64,000 nucleotides of DNA, taken from positions 36,715,766 to 36,779,765 of the forward strand of contig OZ023267.1 of the NCBI GenBank assembly GCA_964006375.1. The letters are read 5' to 3'. How positions within the stretch are numbered: position 1 is the first letter of the stretch; each line of letters begins with the position of its first letter. The DNA comes from Tillus elongatus. Its lineage: Eukaryota; Arthropoda; Insecta; Coleoptera; Cleridae. Made by a program: the position numbers and the translations under genes. Under the pieces are notes generated by a model, which saw only the letters and a program-made list of their open reading frames with translations, made no database searches and was not told the origin of the DNA. Below, in pieces: positions 1-11,187 of the stretch.

Positions 1-670
1 TAAGTTGTAGATTGTGAAATAAATGATATCAGGGATCGACGCCGGTGGCTTAAAGTTCGTAAACAGTGCATAATAGTTATTTGTAAAGCTAATTAAAATA
101 AAAATTGCCTATCAACTGTGCAATGAAAAAAAGAATTCAGAAATACTGCCATATTTCTGTCAAGAAGTATGGAATTTTACCAGTGAAAAGGTAAATTATT
201 ATTGAAGCACATAATCAAGATGGATGCTAACAGAGGGAGTAGCTACCAGTTATTTCAAAGGTAAATCATCCATTTTTGTCACATTGTTGCTAGGGTAACA
301 GTCTAAATCAGCAGTTACCTTAGTTACCAATATCGAAAACGGAATCTGTAGTAAGCATTTTTGAACGACGTAGGTTAAATTTTGAATTGTGTGATTTTCT
401 AAATTAATATATACATAAGTTTAATATAAAAGGAAAAAACGGATGAGTATTAGACTATATATTGTAAAATAATTATAAATTGGAAACATTTATTATATCT
501 TTTCTTAAATTAAATATCAATGATTTGTTCAGCGTAACGAGTTTTTTTTAACTGGATAAATAGTTGATAGTAGATAAATTCAAATAAGGGAATCTATAAA
601 GAGGGAATAAATATAACTTAAATAATCTTTTGTATACCAGAGGGAGTTGCAAACTAAAAAGAATAATTTA

Positions 671-675
<5 letters not shown>
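1..675. other. AT-rich intergenic, no gene seen
   Basis: I see no open reading frame of note, no recognisable transposon protein and no RNA gene. The sequence is AT-rich and runs into the first (TA)n array. Confidence 0.6.

Positions 676-738
<63 letters not shown>
676..738. repeat. (TA)n microsatellite
   Basis: An uninterrupted TA run of about 63 bp that immediately precedes the 28S rRNA-like fragment. It is the first of sixteen such long arrays in the window. Confidence 0.98.
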
Positions 739-742
<4 letters not shown>

Positions 743-747
743 AAAAT

Positions 748-786
<39 letters not shown>

Positions 787-1180
787 TGGCACTGTAAGGA
801 GACATGAGAGGTGTAGCATAAGTGGGAGACTTTGTCGCCGGTGAAATACCACTGCTTTCGTCGTTTCTTTACTTACTCGGTGAGGCGGAACGCGTGCGCC
901 GTTCGCTCACGAGCGGCGGCTGTCACGGTGTTCTTGAGCCAAGCGCACAGAGTGGCGTTCCATGCTTTGTAACCGGCGTCTTTCGGTGGGTTCCGTTTCG
1001 CGCGGTTACGTTCCGTTGGCGTTCGCGTCATCGTTACGGTCGCTATATTAAGCTCCTGCGTGATCCGATTCGAGGACACCGCCAGGCAGGAAGTTTCACT
1101 GGGGCGGTACATCTGTCAAAGAATAGCGCAGGTGTCCTAAGGCCAGCTCAGCGAGGACAGAAACCTCGCGTAGAGCATAA
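748..1180 (+). rRNA. Truncated 28S rRNA fragment (probable pseudogene)
   Basis: The sequence matches conserved stretches of eukaryotic large-subunit rRNA in order. First comes the block around AGCGGGGAAAGAAGACCCTG and the following GACATGAGAGGTGTAG region. Next is a divergent, GC-rich expansion segment (about 880-1055). Last is the conserved block GGGGCGGTACATCTGTCAAA followed by the CAGCGAGGACAGAAACCTCG stretch. On the left the similarity stops at the (TA)n array, and on the right after GAGCATAA, where the usual GGGCAAAAGCTCG continuation is missing. It starts downstream of where the R1/R2 retrotransposon target sites would lie, so it is not an R1/R2 junction. An isolated fragment of about 430 bp without the rest of the rDNA unit is most likely a dead dispersed copy. 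The two reading frames across it are artefacts. Confidence 0.9.
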
Positions 1181-1838
<658 letters not shown>

Positions 1839-2643
1839 AATTAAAGCCAACTCCGGATATGAATTCTAGGAGCCCTAGTTCGCACTCACTTGGCGAATTT
1901 GTTTCAAATTTCAACAGTCGCGAGCTCCTCAATAGAGAGTGTTTTCTACGAAAATTTGCTAATAAAATAAATTTTATAATTTTATAGCTTTTATTATATT
2001 GTACATTTTACAGAAATAAAACATTACGTTGCTCCACCACCATGATTGTAAATTTAAAATAGAATCAAGAGAGGCTTTATGAATGACTGGCTGGTTTTAG
2101 CGTCTGATAAATTCATGAGCGTATTTTATGAATGAAGACGCCGCATAAAAAAACTGAAGCGACTGAAAGAATTATTCCCGATCGGGAATTATATCGTCAA
2201 TCATACACAAGTATGAATTCAAGAGACAGAAAAATAATATCACGAGTTTTGTGTGACATTTGACACCCACGAAACCACATAAAGTTTCACGTAAAATTTA
2301 TTTGATACCCACATGGAAAGTTTTAAAAATACTTAGGGTAGTTGTTAAGGAAACTTCTTATTTTAGCTCAGAAATTAACAAAACTAATTACAGTGTGCAA
2401 CAAAATTAATTAGACGTGCACAAATTAAGTTATGATAAGTTGTATAAGATTTTAAAATAGAGGCATTTATGCTTTTATGCTTTTCTATGTGAACCAGGTA
2501 TTTCCAATATAATGACATGTCTTTAAACATACCTATATTTTAGAAAAAGCGCAATACAAAATGTTTATAAAAATATCCTAATATGAAGTACAACCTCCTT
2601 TGGCGTTAATTACAACTTACACATTTCTTGGCATGCTCTAACA
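1839..2643. other. Intergenic, nothing recognised
   Basis: No coding or repeat identity that I can support. It ends where the R-like leader module begins. Confidence 0.45.
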
Positions 2644-2761
2644 TTGCCATTTTTTGTGAATTTTTGTAGAAAAAGTTTACTATTGAGGCGACCTCAACTT
2701 TTGAATGTTGAAAACATTTCTTCAAATGAACACATATCCAGGCTCAGTTTAGATTTTTATG

Positions 2762-2765
<4 letters not shown>
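2644..2765 (+). repeat. Family R module 1 fragment
   Basis: This stretch resembles the block before the TA array in the longest R copy (30,494-30,620). Both have a TGAATTTT..GTAGAAAAA start, a gaggcgacc/gaggagatcc core, CTTCAAATGA, a (C/G)GGGTCAGTTT-like segment and then TTTTTATGTATTTATATA leading into (TA)n. Similar blocks occur at 11,962-12,080 and 19,568-19,690. Confidence 0.6.

Positions 2766-2836
<71 letters not shown>
2766..2836. repeat. (TA)n microsatellite at mariner left end
   Basis: A TA run that directly abuts the left inverted repeat of mariner M1. Mariner elements insert at TA dinucleotides, so the array may be the target or may have grown from the duplicated TA. Confidence 0.97.
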
Positions 2837-2839
<3 letters not shown>

Positions 2840-3122
2840 GTGTCCACAGATTGAGTGTGGGTAAGGTATAAAAGACAAAAAATTTATGAATTAGATTATG
2901 ATATTCTGGGAGTCGCTCCTGATTTGTCTTAAACTAAGATGTTGAGGAAATGAACAAAATTAATTAATATACAGGCTGGTTTAGAACTGATTTAATTAAA
3001 TCTGTTAAGAGTAAACTACCTTCGTTTATAAAGATACCGCAAAAAGTTGTTACCAAAACTTGTTTATAATTAAAATTTATGACAGGCTGCCAAGTTTCAG
3101 CCAGATCAGCCTACTTTGAATT
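2837..3122 (+). repeat. M1 left terminal inverted repeat
   Basis: The arm begins TGTGTCCACAGATTGAGTG and is the reverse complement, with scattered mismatches, of 4614-4895. The same sequence starts copy M2 at 15,312. Confidence 0.88.
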
Positions 3123-3296
3123 TTCAAGTAAATTATTAACATTTTTTCCCTATCAACATGGAGCTTTTTACCTGTGGTTTTCTGAACGCAGGTGCGGAAA
3201 GTAAGTAACCATGCATTGTTAAATAATATTTTATTAGTAAAATACAAAACGCTTATTGCTAACAAAAATCAAAACCAACAACGAAAAATAAAGAAA

Positions 3297-4332
3297 TTAT
3301 TCATATGTGCTGCCACCAACCGATACACATAAGTCAGCCCGTTTAGTAAATGCTTTGTAGGCATTTTGAATATGTTTAATTGGAATACCGTCAATTGCCT
3401 CTCTTAACCTAAGTTTCAACAAATCAAGATCGTTGTTTAATAGAGCCGTGTAGACTTTCTGTTTGAGATAGCCCCATAAATAAAAGTTCATTAAGGTAAG
3501 ATCGGGACTTCTGGGAGGCCAAGGTATTGGCCCATATCGACCAATCCACCGCCCAGGAAATTGGCGATCTAACCATTCTCGAACGATTTATGTTGCATGT
3601 GCTGGGTGGCCGTCATCCTGAAAGTATTCTGTTTGTCTATCTTCTAGTGACATGTTATGCAAATGGTCTTGAAGAATATTTTCCAGCATTTCCAGATAAC
3701 TATACTGGTTCATATTCCGATCAAAAAAATATGGCCCAATTATCCCAGTGTAAGAAACAGCACACCACACATTTACTTTTTTATGGTATTGTCTTCTGCA
3801 ATTAACTCTACAATTTGGATTATCTATAGACCAATGCCGTGCATTTTGGGAATTTAGTGGTGAAAGTGGATTCGTCCGAAAAAATAATACTTCTGCCAAA
3901 ATTCTGATTTTGTAGATATTGCTCGCCGTATCATAAACAAAAATCTAATCGTTTTGACTCGTCATTTTCTTCCAAAGCGTGTATAAGTTTTGCTTTGAAA
4001 GGTTTCACCTTGTTGGTACGATACATTTGTTGCAAATGCGATTTGCTAATATTGTCAATTTCTAATGCCCTTCTTCTTAATGATAATTTCGGAAAACGCC
4101 TAACAGAATCCACAGCTTATGCAGCTGCAGCATTGTCTTCTTAATTTAGGTCGGATTTTGTCTTCTTAACATTTAAAACACTCCCAGTACGCATAAATTT
4201 TGTAACAACATTTTTTACACCAGTAGCGGAAACCGAATAATTTGGCCAGCGTTCAAGGAACTTTCTTATCACTCCCTGATAAGAATGTTCTTCATCCTGC
4301 ACAATAAACACTTTTTGTTCTGTTGTTAACAT
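3297..4332 (-). pseudogene. M1 mariner transposase (DD41D/rosa-like), broken
   Basis: A DDE/D transposase of the IS630-Tc1-mariner superfamily, which would cut and paste the element between its inverted repeats. The likely start is the ATG at 4332 (MLTTEQKVFIVQ). An N-terminal helix-turn-helix region follows (RRFPKLSLRRRALE, then SKSHLQQMYRTN). The catalytic core shows FSDEST with the first Asp, then DDGHPAHAT with the second. PPRSPDLTLM then leads to the third position, which is Asn (AAC) here instead of the Asp seen in M2. Forty-one residues separate positions two and three, which points to the DD41D (rosa) group. Stops occur near 4140 and within the catalytic segment, and there are frameshifts around 3,900 and 3,590. 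The gene is dead. Confidence 0.85.
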
Positions 4333-4613
4333 TTTTAAATACAGAAGCTTGCCGTTCGTGACAAATAAAATTGACATTTCAATTTTCCAAATAAGTAGTA
4401 TCCCGGGAAACGAACAAGGCAGAGCTCAAGTAGCTATGCAATTATTGCTTCGAATGTCCAATTGTGCGTTTACTTTACTTTTTTTATTGGTTGAGATGAA
4501 AGCAAACCTACCCCAAGTTTAATTATGGTCAAGACTTTTTTTAATACAGTTTCAAGTATTTTTTAAAGTATAATCACAGAAGCCGTCGACCGTCATTTAA
4601 ATAAAGTCGCAGC

Positions 4614-4894
4614 TAAAAAAATTAATAGTATGCTGATCTGTTTGAAAATTGAGAGCCTGTCATAAATTTTAATTATAAACAATTTTTGTTAATAACTTTT
4701 TGCGGTATCTTTATAAACGAAGGTAGTTTACTCTTAATACATTTCATCACATCAGTTATAAACCAGCCTGTATATTAATTGACTTTGTTCATTTTCTCAA
4801 CATCTCAGTTTAAGACAAAGCAGGTGCAATTTTTAGAATATCATAATCTAATTCGAAATTTTTTTGTCACTTATACCTTACCCACACTCAATCC

Positions 4895-4895
<1 letters not shown>
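4614..4895 (-). repeat. M1 right terminal inverted repeat
   Basis: Inverted partner of 2837-3122. It ends CCACACTCAATCCGTA and runs straight into the next (TA)n array, missing about 11 terminal bases. Confidence 0.86.

Positions 4896-4963
<68 letters not shown>
4896..4963. repeat. (TA)n microsatellite at mariner right end
   Basis: A TA run of about 68 bp touching the right inverted repeat of M1, mirroring the array on the left. Confidence 0.97.
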
Positions 4964-4968
<5 letters not shown>

Positions 4969-5140
4969 AAGGGCAGTTACGACCAAAACTTGGGCGCTAT
5001 ATTTTAAAGAAAGTCACTGTGTACTAAATACTCGATATATTTCGCTTGAGATCCCAAGCATCTTCAGGAGTAAACACTGTAACTAATTAAAAAGCAAAGC
5101 CAAAAGCATCGAAAGAGAGAAACTCTGCCACAAAGACATG
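4964..5140 (-). mobile_element. Penelope-like 3' end with hammerhead-like motif
   Basis: On the minus strand, 5067-5041 reads CTGAAGATGCTTGG then GATCTCAAGCGAAA. That is a CUGANGA box, one spacer base, a 5-bp stem (GCTTG/CAAGC) and a GAAA box, the hammerhead-like arrangement typical of Penelope-like element ends. No protein-coding part is attached. The flanks show nothing else I recognise. Confidence 0.45.
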
Positions 5141-5960
5141 CAAAAAACAGGAATGTAACAACCATTTTAAAAACTACATGCAACTTTACGGGAACATTTG
5201 TACGTTAAAAACATTCAAAGCCAGTCATTGAAAAGCATAAAAAAGTGTTAGAAAGGTTAAAATATTAAAAAACGCTTTGAAAAATTCACGTATAAGAATT
5301 TGGACCCAGGGCATTTAACGTGAAAAAAATGGGGTTAGATCTTATTTATTTATATAAGTTCTTTGGTTTTCCTTTTGAAAAATTTTTGTATCTTTAAAAA
5401 TAACAAAACTATGACAACCTAATTTTGTACACTGGTTTATGTTGTAAAGAATATAATTTATACAAAAAGTTAGAACTTCAAAGACAAAAATAGACTTTTT
5501 AAGAAAAAAACCTTGAGTGCCGCTGGCACAAAACCAAAATATTTTGTGTGGTTAACAAAACCTACAGACCAATTTTAATTTTTCTTGGCGAATTATAATT
5601 TTTGTAAGAAAAAATTGCATAATCCACTTCTATGAAAATTCACCACCATAATGCACGCTGCTTCCAGACTTTTTAACATTTTTGAAAATGCTCATCGTGT
5701 TGTCAAACTTTAACCAATGCCTCTATAAACTTTCCTTGCCTATGGTGTTTTGTTTAAAGATTTTCCGTTTCAAAAACTCCCAGTAATTCTCGATAGGTTT
5801 AAGTCTGGAGAATGAGGAAGTTGCATATAATTTACTTTTGATGAAAAACGCATTTAAAGTACAGCAAAATACTCTAAAAATATATGTCTACAAGTAAACC
5901 CCCCTTAAAGTGAACCACTAATTAGTAATTAATTATTGAAATATTGAATATTATTCAAAA
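5141..5960. other. Intergenic with one copy of the 28-bp motif
   Basis: No gene seen. A copy of the dispersed motif (CACCATAATGCACGCTGCTTCC) lies at 5644-5668. Confidence 0.5.
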
Positions 5961-5964
5961 AGAC

Positions 5965-6830
5965 AGGGTGGGCGAAAACGCGATCTGATTGGTGAAGAGG
6001 TTTGTGACGTCACGATCCGGTATATCTGCGTGATACCGTTGTGTTTGCATCGAATTCTAAACAGTTTAATCGTAATTTTAAGTAGTTTTGGTGTTTAGTG
6101 TATAATATAGGTTCAAAGGTAGTAAGTTGTGTTTAATCTAGTTTAGTGCGTGACTGTGTGATTACTTAAGCAGATTCAGAATCACAATACGAGAATGCGA
6201 AAGACATAACATTGCCTGGACATAAATATTATAAGTGGTGTATAGTGCCCAAATGTACTTCCACAACAATAACTACCCCCAACAAATTATTCTTTAATGT
6301 ACCTAAGGATGAGAAAATCAGGAAGAAATGGTGTATATTTTTCTTGTAGATTATTTGAATGGACATTTTGAGGTTATGCTTTTATTTACATTATATTTTA
6401 TAAGAAATTACTACATAGAATCCAACAAAGATATTTACAGGATAAAATAAGGTTCATATCAGACACATACCTCCCAGCTTTTACTCCTTTTTGCTCATCA
6501 CCCATGAAATTCCTAAAAACGCAAACATTGCTAGTACATAAATTTTTGGTAAATTATAAGATTGTCCTTGGACAAATCCAACTTCTGTAGCTATACTATA
6601 AGACTGTACAGTTTTAAAATAATTAATACGAGTATAAGATATTAACAATAATATAAGTTGATAACAATAACTATCCGGCACACGTAAGTCGCATAAACAC
6701 CAATGATATGAGGATCTCTGTGTGAGTAAGCGAGACTCGTTTGGCCGATACGGGATCGTGACGTCACAGTAGGCCGTCTTTGTTTACGGCTGCGTTTTGG
6801 CGCGGAGACAATTATTTTGATTTTCTATAT
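5965..6830 (+). mobile_element. P-element-like / THAP-bearing relic with inverted ends
   Basis: The ends are inverted relative to each other. GTGACGTCACGATCCGGTAT at 6003-6022 has a near-identical inverted partner at 6748-6768, and GCGAAAACGC near 5974 pairs with GCGTTTTGGCGC near 6791. A THAP-type coding fragment lies just inside the left end. THAP domains bind DNA in P-element transposases and related domesticated proteins. No DDE-like or GTPase-like transposase body remains, so this is either a deletion derivative or an unrelated foldback carrying a captured exon. The two end sequences are more diverged outside the 21-bp core. Confidence 0.45.
6218..6349 (+). pseudogene. THAP zinc-finger fragment
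   Basis: An open frame reads WCIVPKCTS, a Thr-rich linker, KLFFNVPKDEKIRKKW and then a stop. This matches the first half of a THAP domain: Cys-x2-4-Cys, the conserved Pro and Phe, and the Trp of the basic helix. The second half (His and Cys ligands) is absent, either in another exon or deleted. The frame is short and there is no clear start codon. It could be the first exon of a P-like transposase. Family recognition rests on this one motif. Confidence 0.55.
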
Positions 6831-7635
6831 TTTTTTTACAGGAAAACTATTAGTTAAAAATTTAAATTTTATATGGCAATTGATTTTATACAATGTGAGG
6901 AATTGAACAAGAGGAGAATAATAAAATGTGCAAATTCTTCATTGTCTGACTAAGGGATAATGTTGATTTGTTTCATCTCTAAGAATTATGTCACTGCTTT
7001 AGCTTTGAGCTTCATGTCAAACGTTTTAACTTCGAGTCAGTTTTGGTTTCTTCGCTGGTCTGTCGTATTTGAGCCTCATTTCTTAAAGACGACGATGCCT
7101 GATTGTTATATTATATTATATATTTGCTGTATAAAATACAGGAAATTTACAATACATTTTTTCACTAAGTAAACAAACAGCAAAAAATAAATACTCGCAG
7201 GAGTCGAAACTCGTATGCGAGACATGGAAAAAAATACATGACAATGCATTTCTAAATTAGAAACAATAATGCAAAAACGTAACACTCCAATATACAGAAG
7301 TCTTAACTGTAAAACACAAATATATACGGTATATAAAAAAACCAAAAAATAAAATCTAATAGCACAAAATATAGTATCAGGTACGGGTCAAAATCTTAAA
7401 ATCTATAAAATACACATATCAATCAAACAAAACAAGAAAAACTGCCTATCAGATATAACTCACACATAGGTGCCACACAGGTAGATATAAAGCACAACAA
7501 TTTTACACACTACGACTAACTCAACAACAAAAAATCTTTCACAAATTGTCTTGATTGATTTAAGATAATTTTTTAAATTATTTTTTAAATCTTGTCAAAT
7601 TGACAGCATTAGCAAACTCAGATGGTATGGAATTA
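6831..7635. other. Intergenic, nothing recognised
   Basis: AT-rich sequence without recognisable proteins. The short open frames here show no conserved motifs. Confidence 0.45.
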
Positions 7636-9666
7636 TAAAATCGCGGTTTTTTTTTGATACGGGAGGGAGAAATGCTCATGCAGACCCCATTCACGGCCCC
7701 GCAGGTGCCGTGGGATATCGAGGTACTGTGAGACTGTACTCACTAAAACCACCTCCCTGGGAGTACCGGCCCTTAGTCCATACCTCCCTCGGAAAGATTT
7801 CACACAATGACTTTTTGGGTATGAATATTTCCATTCTGTTTTTGCCGCGGGGGCGTTTAGCGGGTAAGTATAAGCTTTGGACGCTTATGCTTATGTGGAA
7901 GTTGCTCGTCGTAGTCGGTGGCACTACGGAGAAGAGCACTTGGGTGAGAAGCGGCTTTTGCGAACTGAGTTGTAGATAGTTGAGTTATAAACTCAAGTAT
8001 CGAAGGCATTTCCAGATCAGAGTGAATCTGACTGTTTCGGACAAACCATGGCGTTCCGGTAACCATTCTCAGAATTTTGTTCTGGATGATTTGAAGGGTC
8101 TTGATGTGTGTTGCAGCCTCGGTGGCCCATACAGGTGATGCATAGGTCAAGGCTGGCCGGATAATGACTTTGTACATGAGCCACTTATTGTTCATGGACA
8201 ATTTGGAATTTCTATTTAGAAGTGGGAACAGCTTCGAGATGAACATCGAGGCTTTTTTTCGGGCGTGATCGACATAGGGGCGCCATGTTAAGTGTTTGTC
8301 GAGGAAAACCCCGAGGTATTTGGCGGAATCTTGCCAGGGAATTAGACGCTTGTCTAATGAACGTGTTCGTGAGGTGTGTGTCTCCTCTTGGAAAATAGGA
8401 CAGCTGAACATTTATTGGGGTTTATGGCTAGAAGGGATTTTCTATGCCAGCCTTGCAGCTCGACTACGGCGGTCTCAAGTCGTTCGGTTATTTTCCTCGG
8501 CTGAGTGGAGCTGCTGAGGATGGTAGTGTCGTCTGCGTACAGTGCGTATGTCACGTTTAGGGAAGCTGTCGGAATGTATGCGACAAATATATTGTACAGC
8601 AGATGGGAGATATCAGAACCCTGCGGGAGACCAGCCGTGGCTGGGTATGTTCTAGATCTGGCTCTCAGATGTTTGACCTGAAACTTCCTCTGTTGTAGGT
8701 ATGACCTGATTAGCAAAATCAGAGAAAGAGGATAATTAAATTATACAAGTTTGTTTAGGAGGCCCGCATGCCAAACCCTATCGCAGGCTTGAGCAATGTT
8801 GACACCAGTTGACTTGTTTTTATAAAATCCTTCGGTGATGTTTTCCACTACACGAAGGACTTGGTCTGTGGTGGAGTGCTGGTGTCTGAAACCGAATTGC
8901 TCATCCGGGAGGATATAATTTTCTGAGATGAAAGAAGCTAGCTTTTTCTGAATCAGTTTTTCGGCAATTTTGCCGATGACTGGTAGCAGGCTAATGGGCC
9001 TGTAGTTCTGAGGGAACCGCGGATCTTTGCTGGGTTTCGGGATGTTGATAATTTCAGCAAGTTTCCACATGGAAGGAAAATGTTGAAATCGCAGCATGGC
9101 ATTCATAATCGTAACTAGGAATACCACGGCTTTGCGGGGGAGGTTTTTCAGGACTACGTTAGAGATTCCATCGTATCCCGGAGCTTTCCTATTTTTTAAT
9201 GATTTGATAATTTGGGAAACTTCTTCGAAAGTTGTGGACTCGATAGTTGTGTCTGATGTGGCGCGAAGCGCACTCCTGACATAGCGGTGCGTTCTTGCTA
9301 CGTGCGACAGATCAACGTTGTTATAATTCGGGCTGAATTGCAACTCCAGATGATCAGCCAATGCAGTAGCTTTCTCCGCATCCGTGTATACGACACCGTT
9401 ACGGCCGTGAAGCGGGGATATCGGAAGTTTTTGGGAGCGAAGGGCTTTCGCCATTTGCCAGACGGAATTGTCTTGGGTAGACAAGGTTTGCAGGCGCTCC
9501 TCCCAACAATTGTTGCGGAGTTCTTGTAGGGCGGATCGTACTTGTTTGATGAGTCTGTTTGCGTCTCGTTTGTCGGTGAGGTTTCCGGTGCGTTGAGCTA
9601 TTCTACGCACGCGGTTCTTTTCGAGTATCATTTCCCTGATACTGGACGGAAAAGTAAAATCGCGGT
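7636..9666 (-). mobile_element. LINE A1, Jockey-like, 5'-truncated, with TSD
   Basis: A 5'-truncated non-LTR retrotransposon. The same 12 bases TAAAATCGCGGT occur at 7636-7647 and 9655-9666 and form a target-site duplication. On the minus strand the element ends in a short poly(A) tail (the T run at 7647-7655), after a 3' UTR of about 200 bp. Only the C-terminal part of the polymerase ORF was copied, with no endonuclease. Related copies are A2 (55,951-57,955), A3 (49,831-51,765) and A4 (44,902-45,648). Confidence 0.92.
7857..9631 (-). pseudogene. LINE A1 reverse transcriptase, C-terminal part
   Basis: Encodes the reverse transcriptase of a Jockey-like LINE, which would copy the element's RNA at the nicked target. 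The order is a linker (KNRKAPGYDGI), then INIPKPSKD..NYRPISLLPVIGK, then EQFGFRHQHSTTDQ. The first catalytic block is degraded: it reads TGVNIAQACDRVWHAG where A2 has an FLDI-type sequence. GLPQGSDISHLLYNIFVA and the catalytic LYADDTTILSS follow, then a thumb/C-terminal region ending KRPKLILTR. Breaks: a stop at 8741 and a frame change near 8400. It is one of the better preserved copies, but inactive. Confidence 0.9.
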
Positions 9667-10483
9667 GCTAGATAATTAAAGCTTCTTTGGCCAGCTGTCT
9701 TGGTAACGAACTTCTGTCAGAAGTAGTGACGCCGCTTTCATTTACGATTTTTGTCAACTTCTTCGTATATTTTCCTATTTTCTGGCAAATATCACCAATT
9801 TTTCTTTCATCTCTAGACGTAGTGATTTGCTTTCATCCACATTTTCTAGTTCTCAGCCTCAGTAAAGGTATTTTCCTAACAATTTTAGCCTTTGTTTGGG
9901 CCACTACCATTATATTAACATTTTAAAGCAAATCAATACTTATTTGAGGATAATTTGAAAACTTCAGTTAAGCACACATTTCTAAACCCGTTTCTGAGCA
10001 AATATGTTTGGTTTTTCTGATTTTTCACAAGTACCCACAAAATATTTATATTTGTATATACTACATCTATCCATTGTGGCCTCGGGAACTTGAAAAGAAT
10101 AGGGCCAAGAATTTTCCAACTTGTCGTAAGAGGCGACTAACAGGAAGAACTGATGCCACTGTCCAACAAACATTTTCCTTTCGTGTTCTTAAACTACCTA
10201 AAATGCATTAAGTGTTGTTGCCCTTACTTGGTGAAACCGTTTCATACTAAATACAGACGTAGATACTATTTCCCCTGTCAGATGATGCTGGCAACCAGCG
10301 AAACCAGTTACAGAGAAGAAAGCAAACATTTGTGAAGTCAGAGAAATGGTATCTATCTCTGTATTTAGTACCTAAAATTCATCTAAATTTTCTCTCTTTC
10401 GCTCATAAAGCAGGCTGAATCCAACGGAGAAAACACCGCATTGGACCCCCATGGTACACACAGTCTCAAGAAACTTTTTCGGG
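9667..10483. other. Intergenic, nothing recognised
   Basis: No supported gene. A GTCGTAAGAGGCGACTAACA stretch near 10,122 looks repeat-like, but I could not assign it. Confidence 0.4.
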
Positions 10484-10703
10484 ATTCATGAGCTTCGGAA
10501 CTCAAGATCCATTAGGGGAAGAAGTGGACAGTCTTCTCAGACCGTTATCATGTGAAACTCTGTCCACAACTCAACAGCTAGAACGTGAGGTAATGAAATT
10601 CTTAGAAAATGTGCAAAGAAAAAGCAATCAAGAGCTCATTCAATATAGGAACATGAAATTTTACAAGCTCATTATGCACAGGAAAACTGGAAGAAGCCAA
10701 GAA

Positions 10704-10845
10704 CATAATGACAAAATAGATATAGATATAGATATACTTGGCATGTCGGGAATTTGATGGCTGAAAAATGGAGACTTCAATAGTGATAATATCAGTGGAG
10801 AAGACTCGGAAAGGAATGGAGTCGCAATATTAATACACAACAAAT

Positions 10846-10848
<3 letters not shown>
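10704..10848 (+). pseudogene. LINE endonuclease N-terminal fragment
   Basis: The frame reads IDILGMSGI, a stop where a Lys/Arg codon would be expected, then WLKNGDFNSDNI and ERNGVAILIHNK. This resembles the start of the EEP-type endonuclease of RTE/craniofacial-development-2-like LINE proteins, which have an ILGISE..W..G.GEFNS..NGVAI pattern. It is cut off by the (TA)n array. The upstream part of the same frame (from 10,488) is not recognised. Short and degenerate, so tentative. Confidence 0.42.

Positions 10849-10849
<1 letters not shown>

Positions 10850-10916
<67 letters not shown>
10850..10916. repeat. (TA)n microsatellite
   Basis: A TA run of about 67 bp joining the endonuclease fragment to an R copy. 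Confidence 0.97.
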
Positions 10917-10918
<2 letters not shown>

Positions 10919-11187
10919 TTAAAAGACAAAAAAGTTATAGGCTTTTAAAAAAATTGGCTTTTTCTCTTAAAACGTCAAATTTGTGATTTAAAACGTCAAA
11001 ATTGGCAGCATTTAAGCAAAGAACCTGTAACAAAGAAATACGGGTTATGTAGAGAAAAAGTAGTGAGGAGAGTATTTTACAAACCCTTAAGTTCCAGCTT
11101 CAACCGTCATTGTCCTCTCCATTTCCAGAACATTCATTTCAAATAGACCGTTTCTCTGATGCTTTGGCAATAGTTTAGTTATAGAGT

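Larger units (their letters stand above)
2837..4895 (-). mobile_element. Mariner M1, DD41D type, with long TIRs
   Basis: This is an element of about 2.06 kb bounded by (TA)n on both sides. The left arm (2837-3122) and right arm (4614-4895) are inverted copies of each other over roughly 280 bp. Both contain ATTGAGTGTGGGTAAGGTAT near the tip, a CTACCTTCGTTTATAAAGAT stretch and a TTATGACAGGCT inner part. The right arm has lost the outermost bases (CAGTGTGTCCA in the second copy at 15,312). A broken transposase lies between the arms on the minus strand. The copy is not autonomous: the coding region has stops and frameshifts, and the third catalytic residue is changed. Confidence 0.88.

Noticed and set aside
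748..1180. R1/R2 target-site junction
   Set aside because: The fragment begins downstream of the conserved R1/R2 insertion region and no R1/R2 protein lies next to it.
8296..8517. Plus-strand frames opposite LINE A1 (also 9,096, 9,287, 57,510)
   Set aside because: Antisense shadows of the reverse transcriptase on the minus strand.
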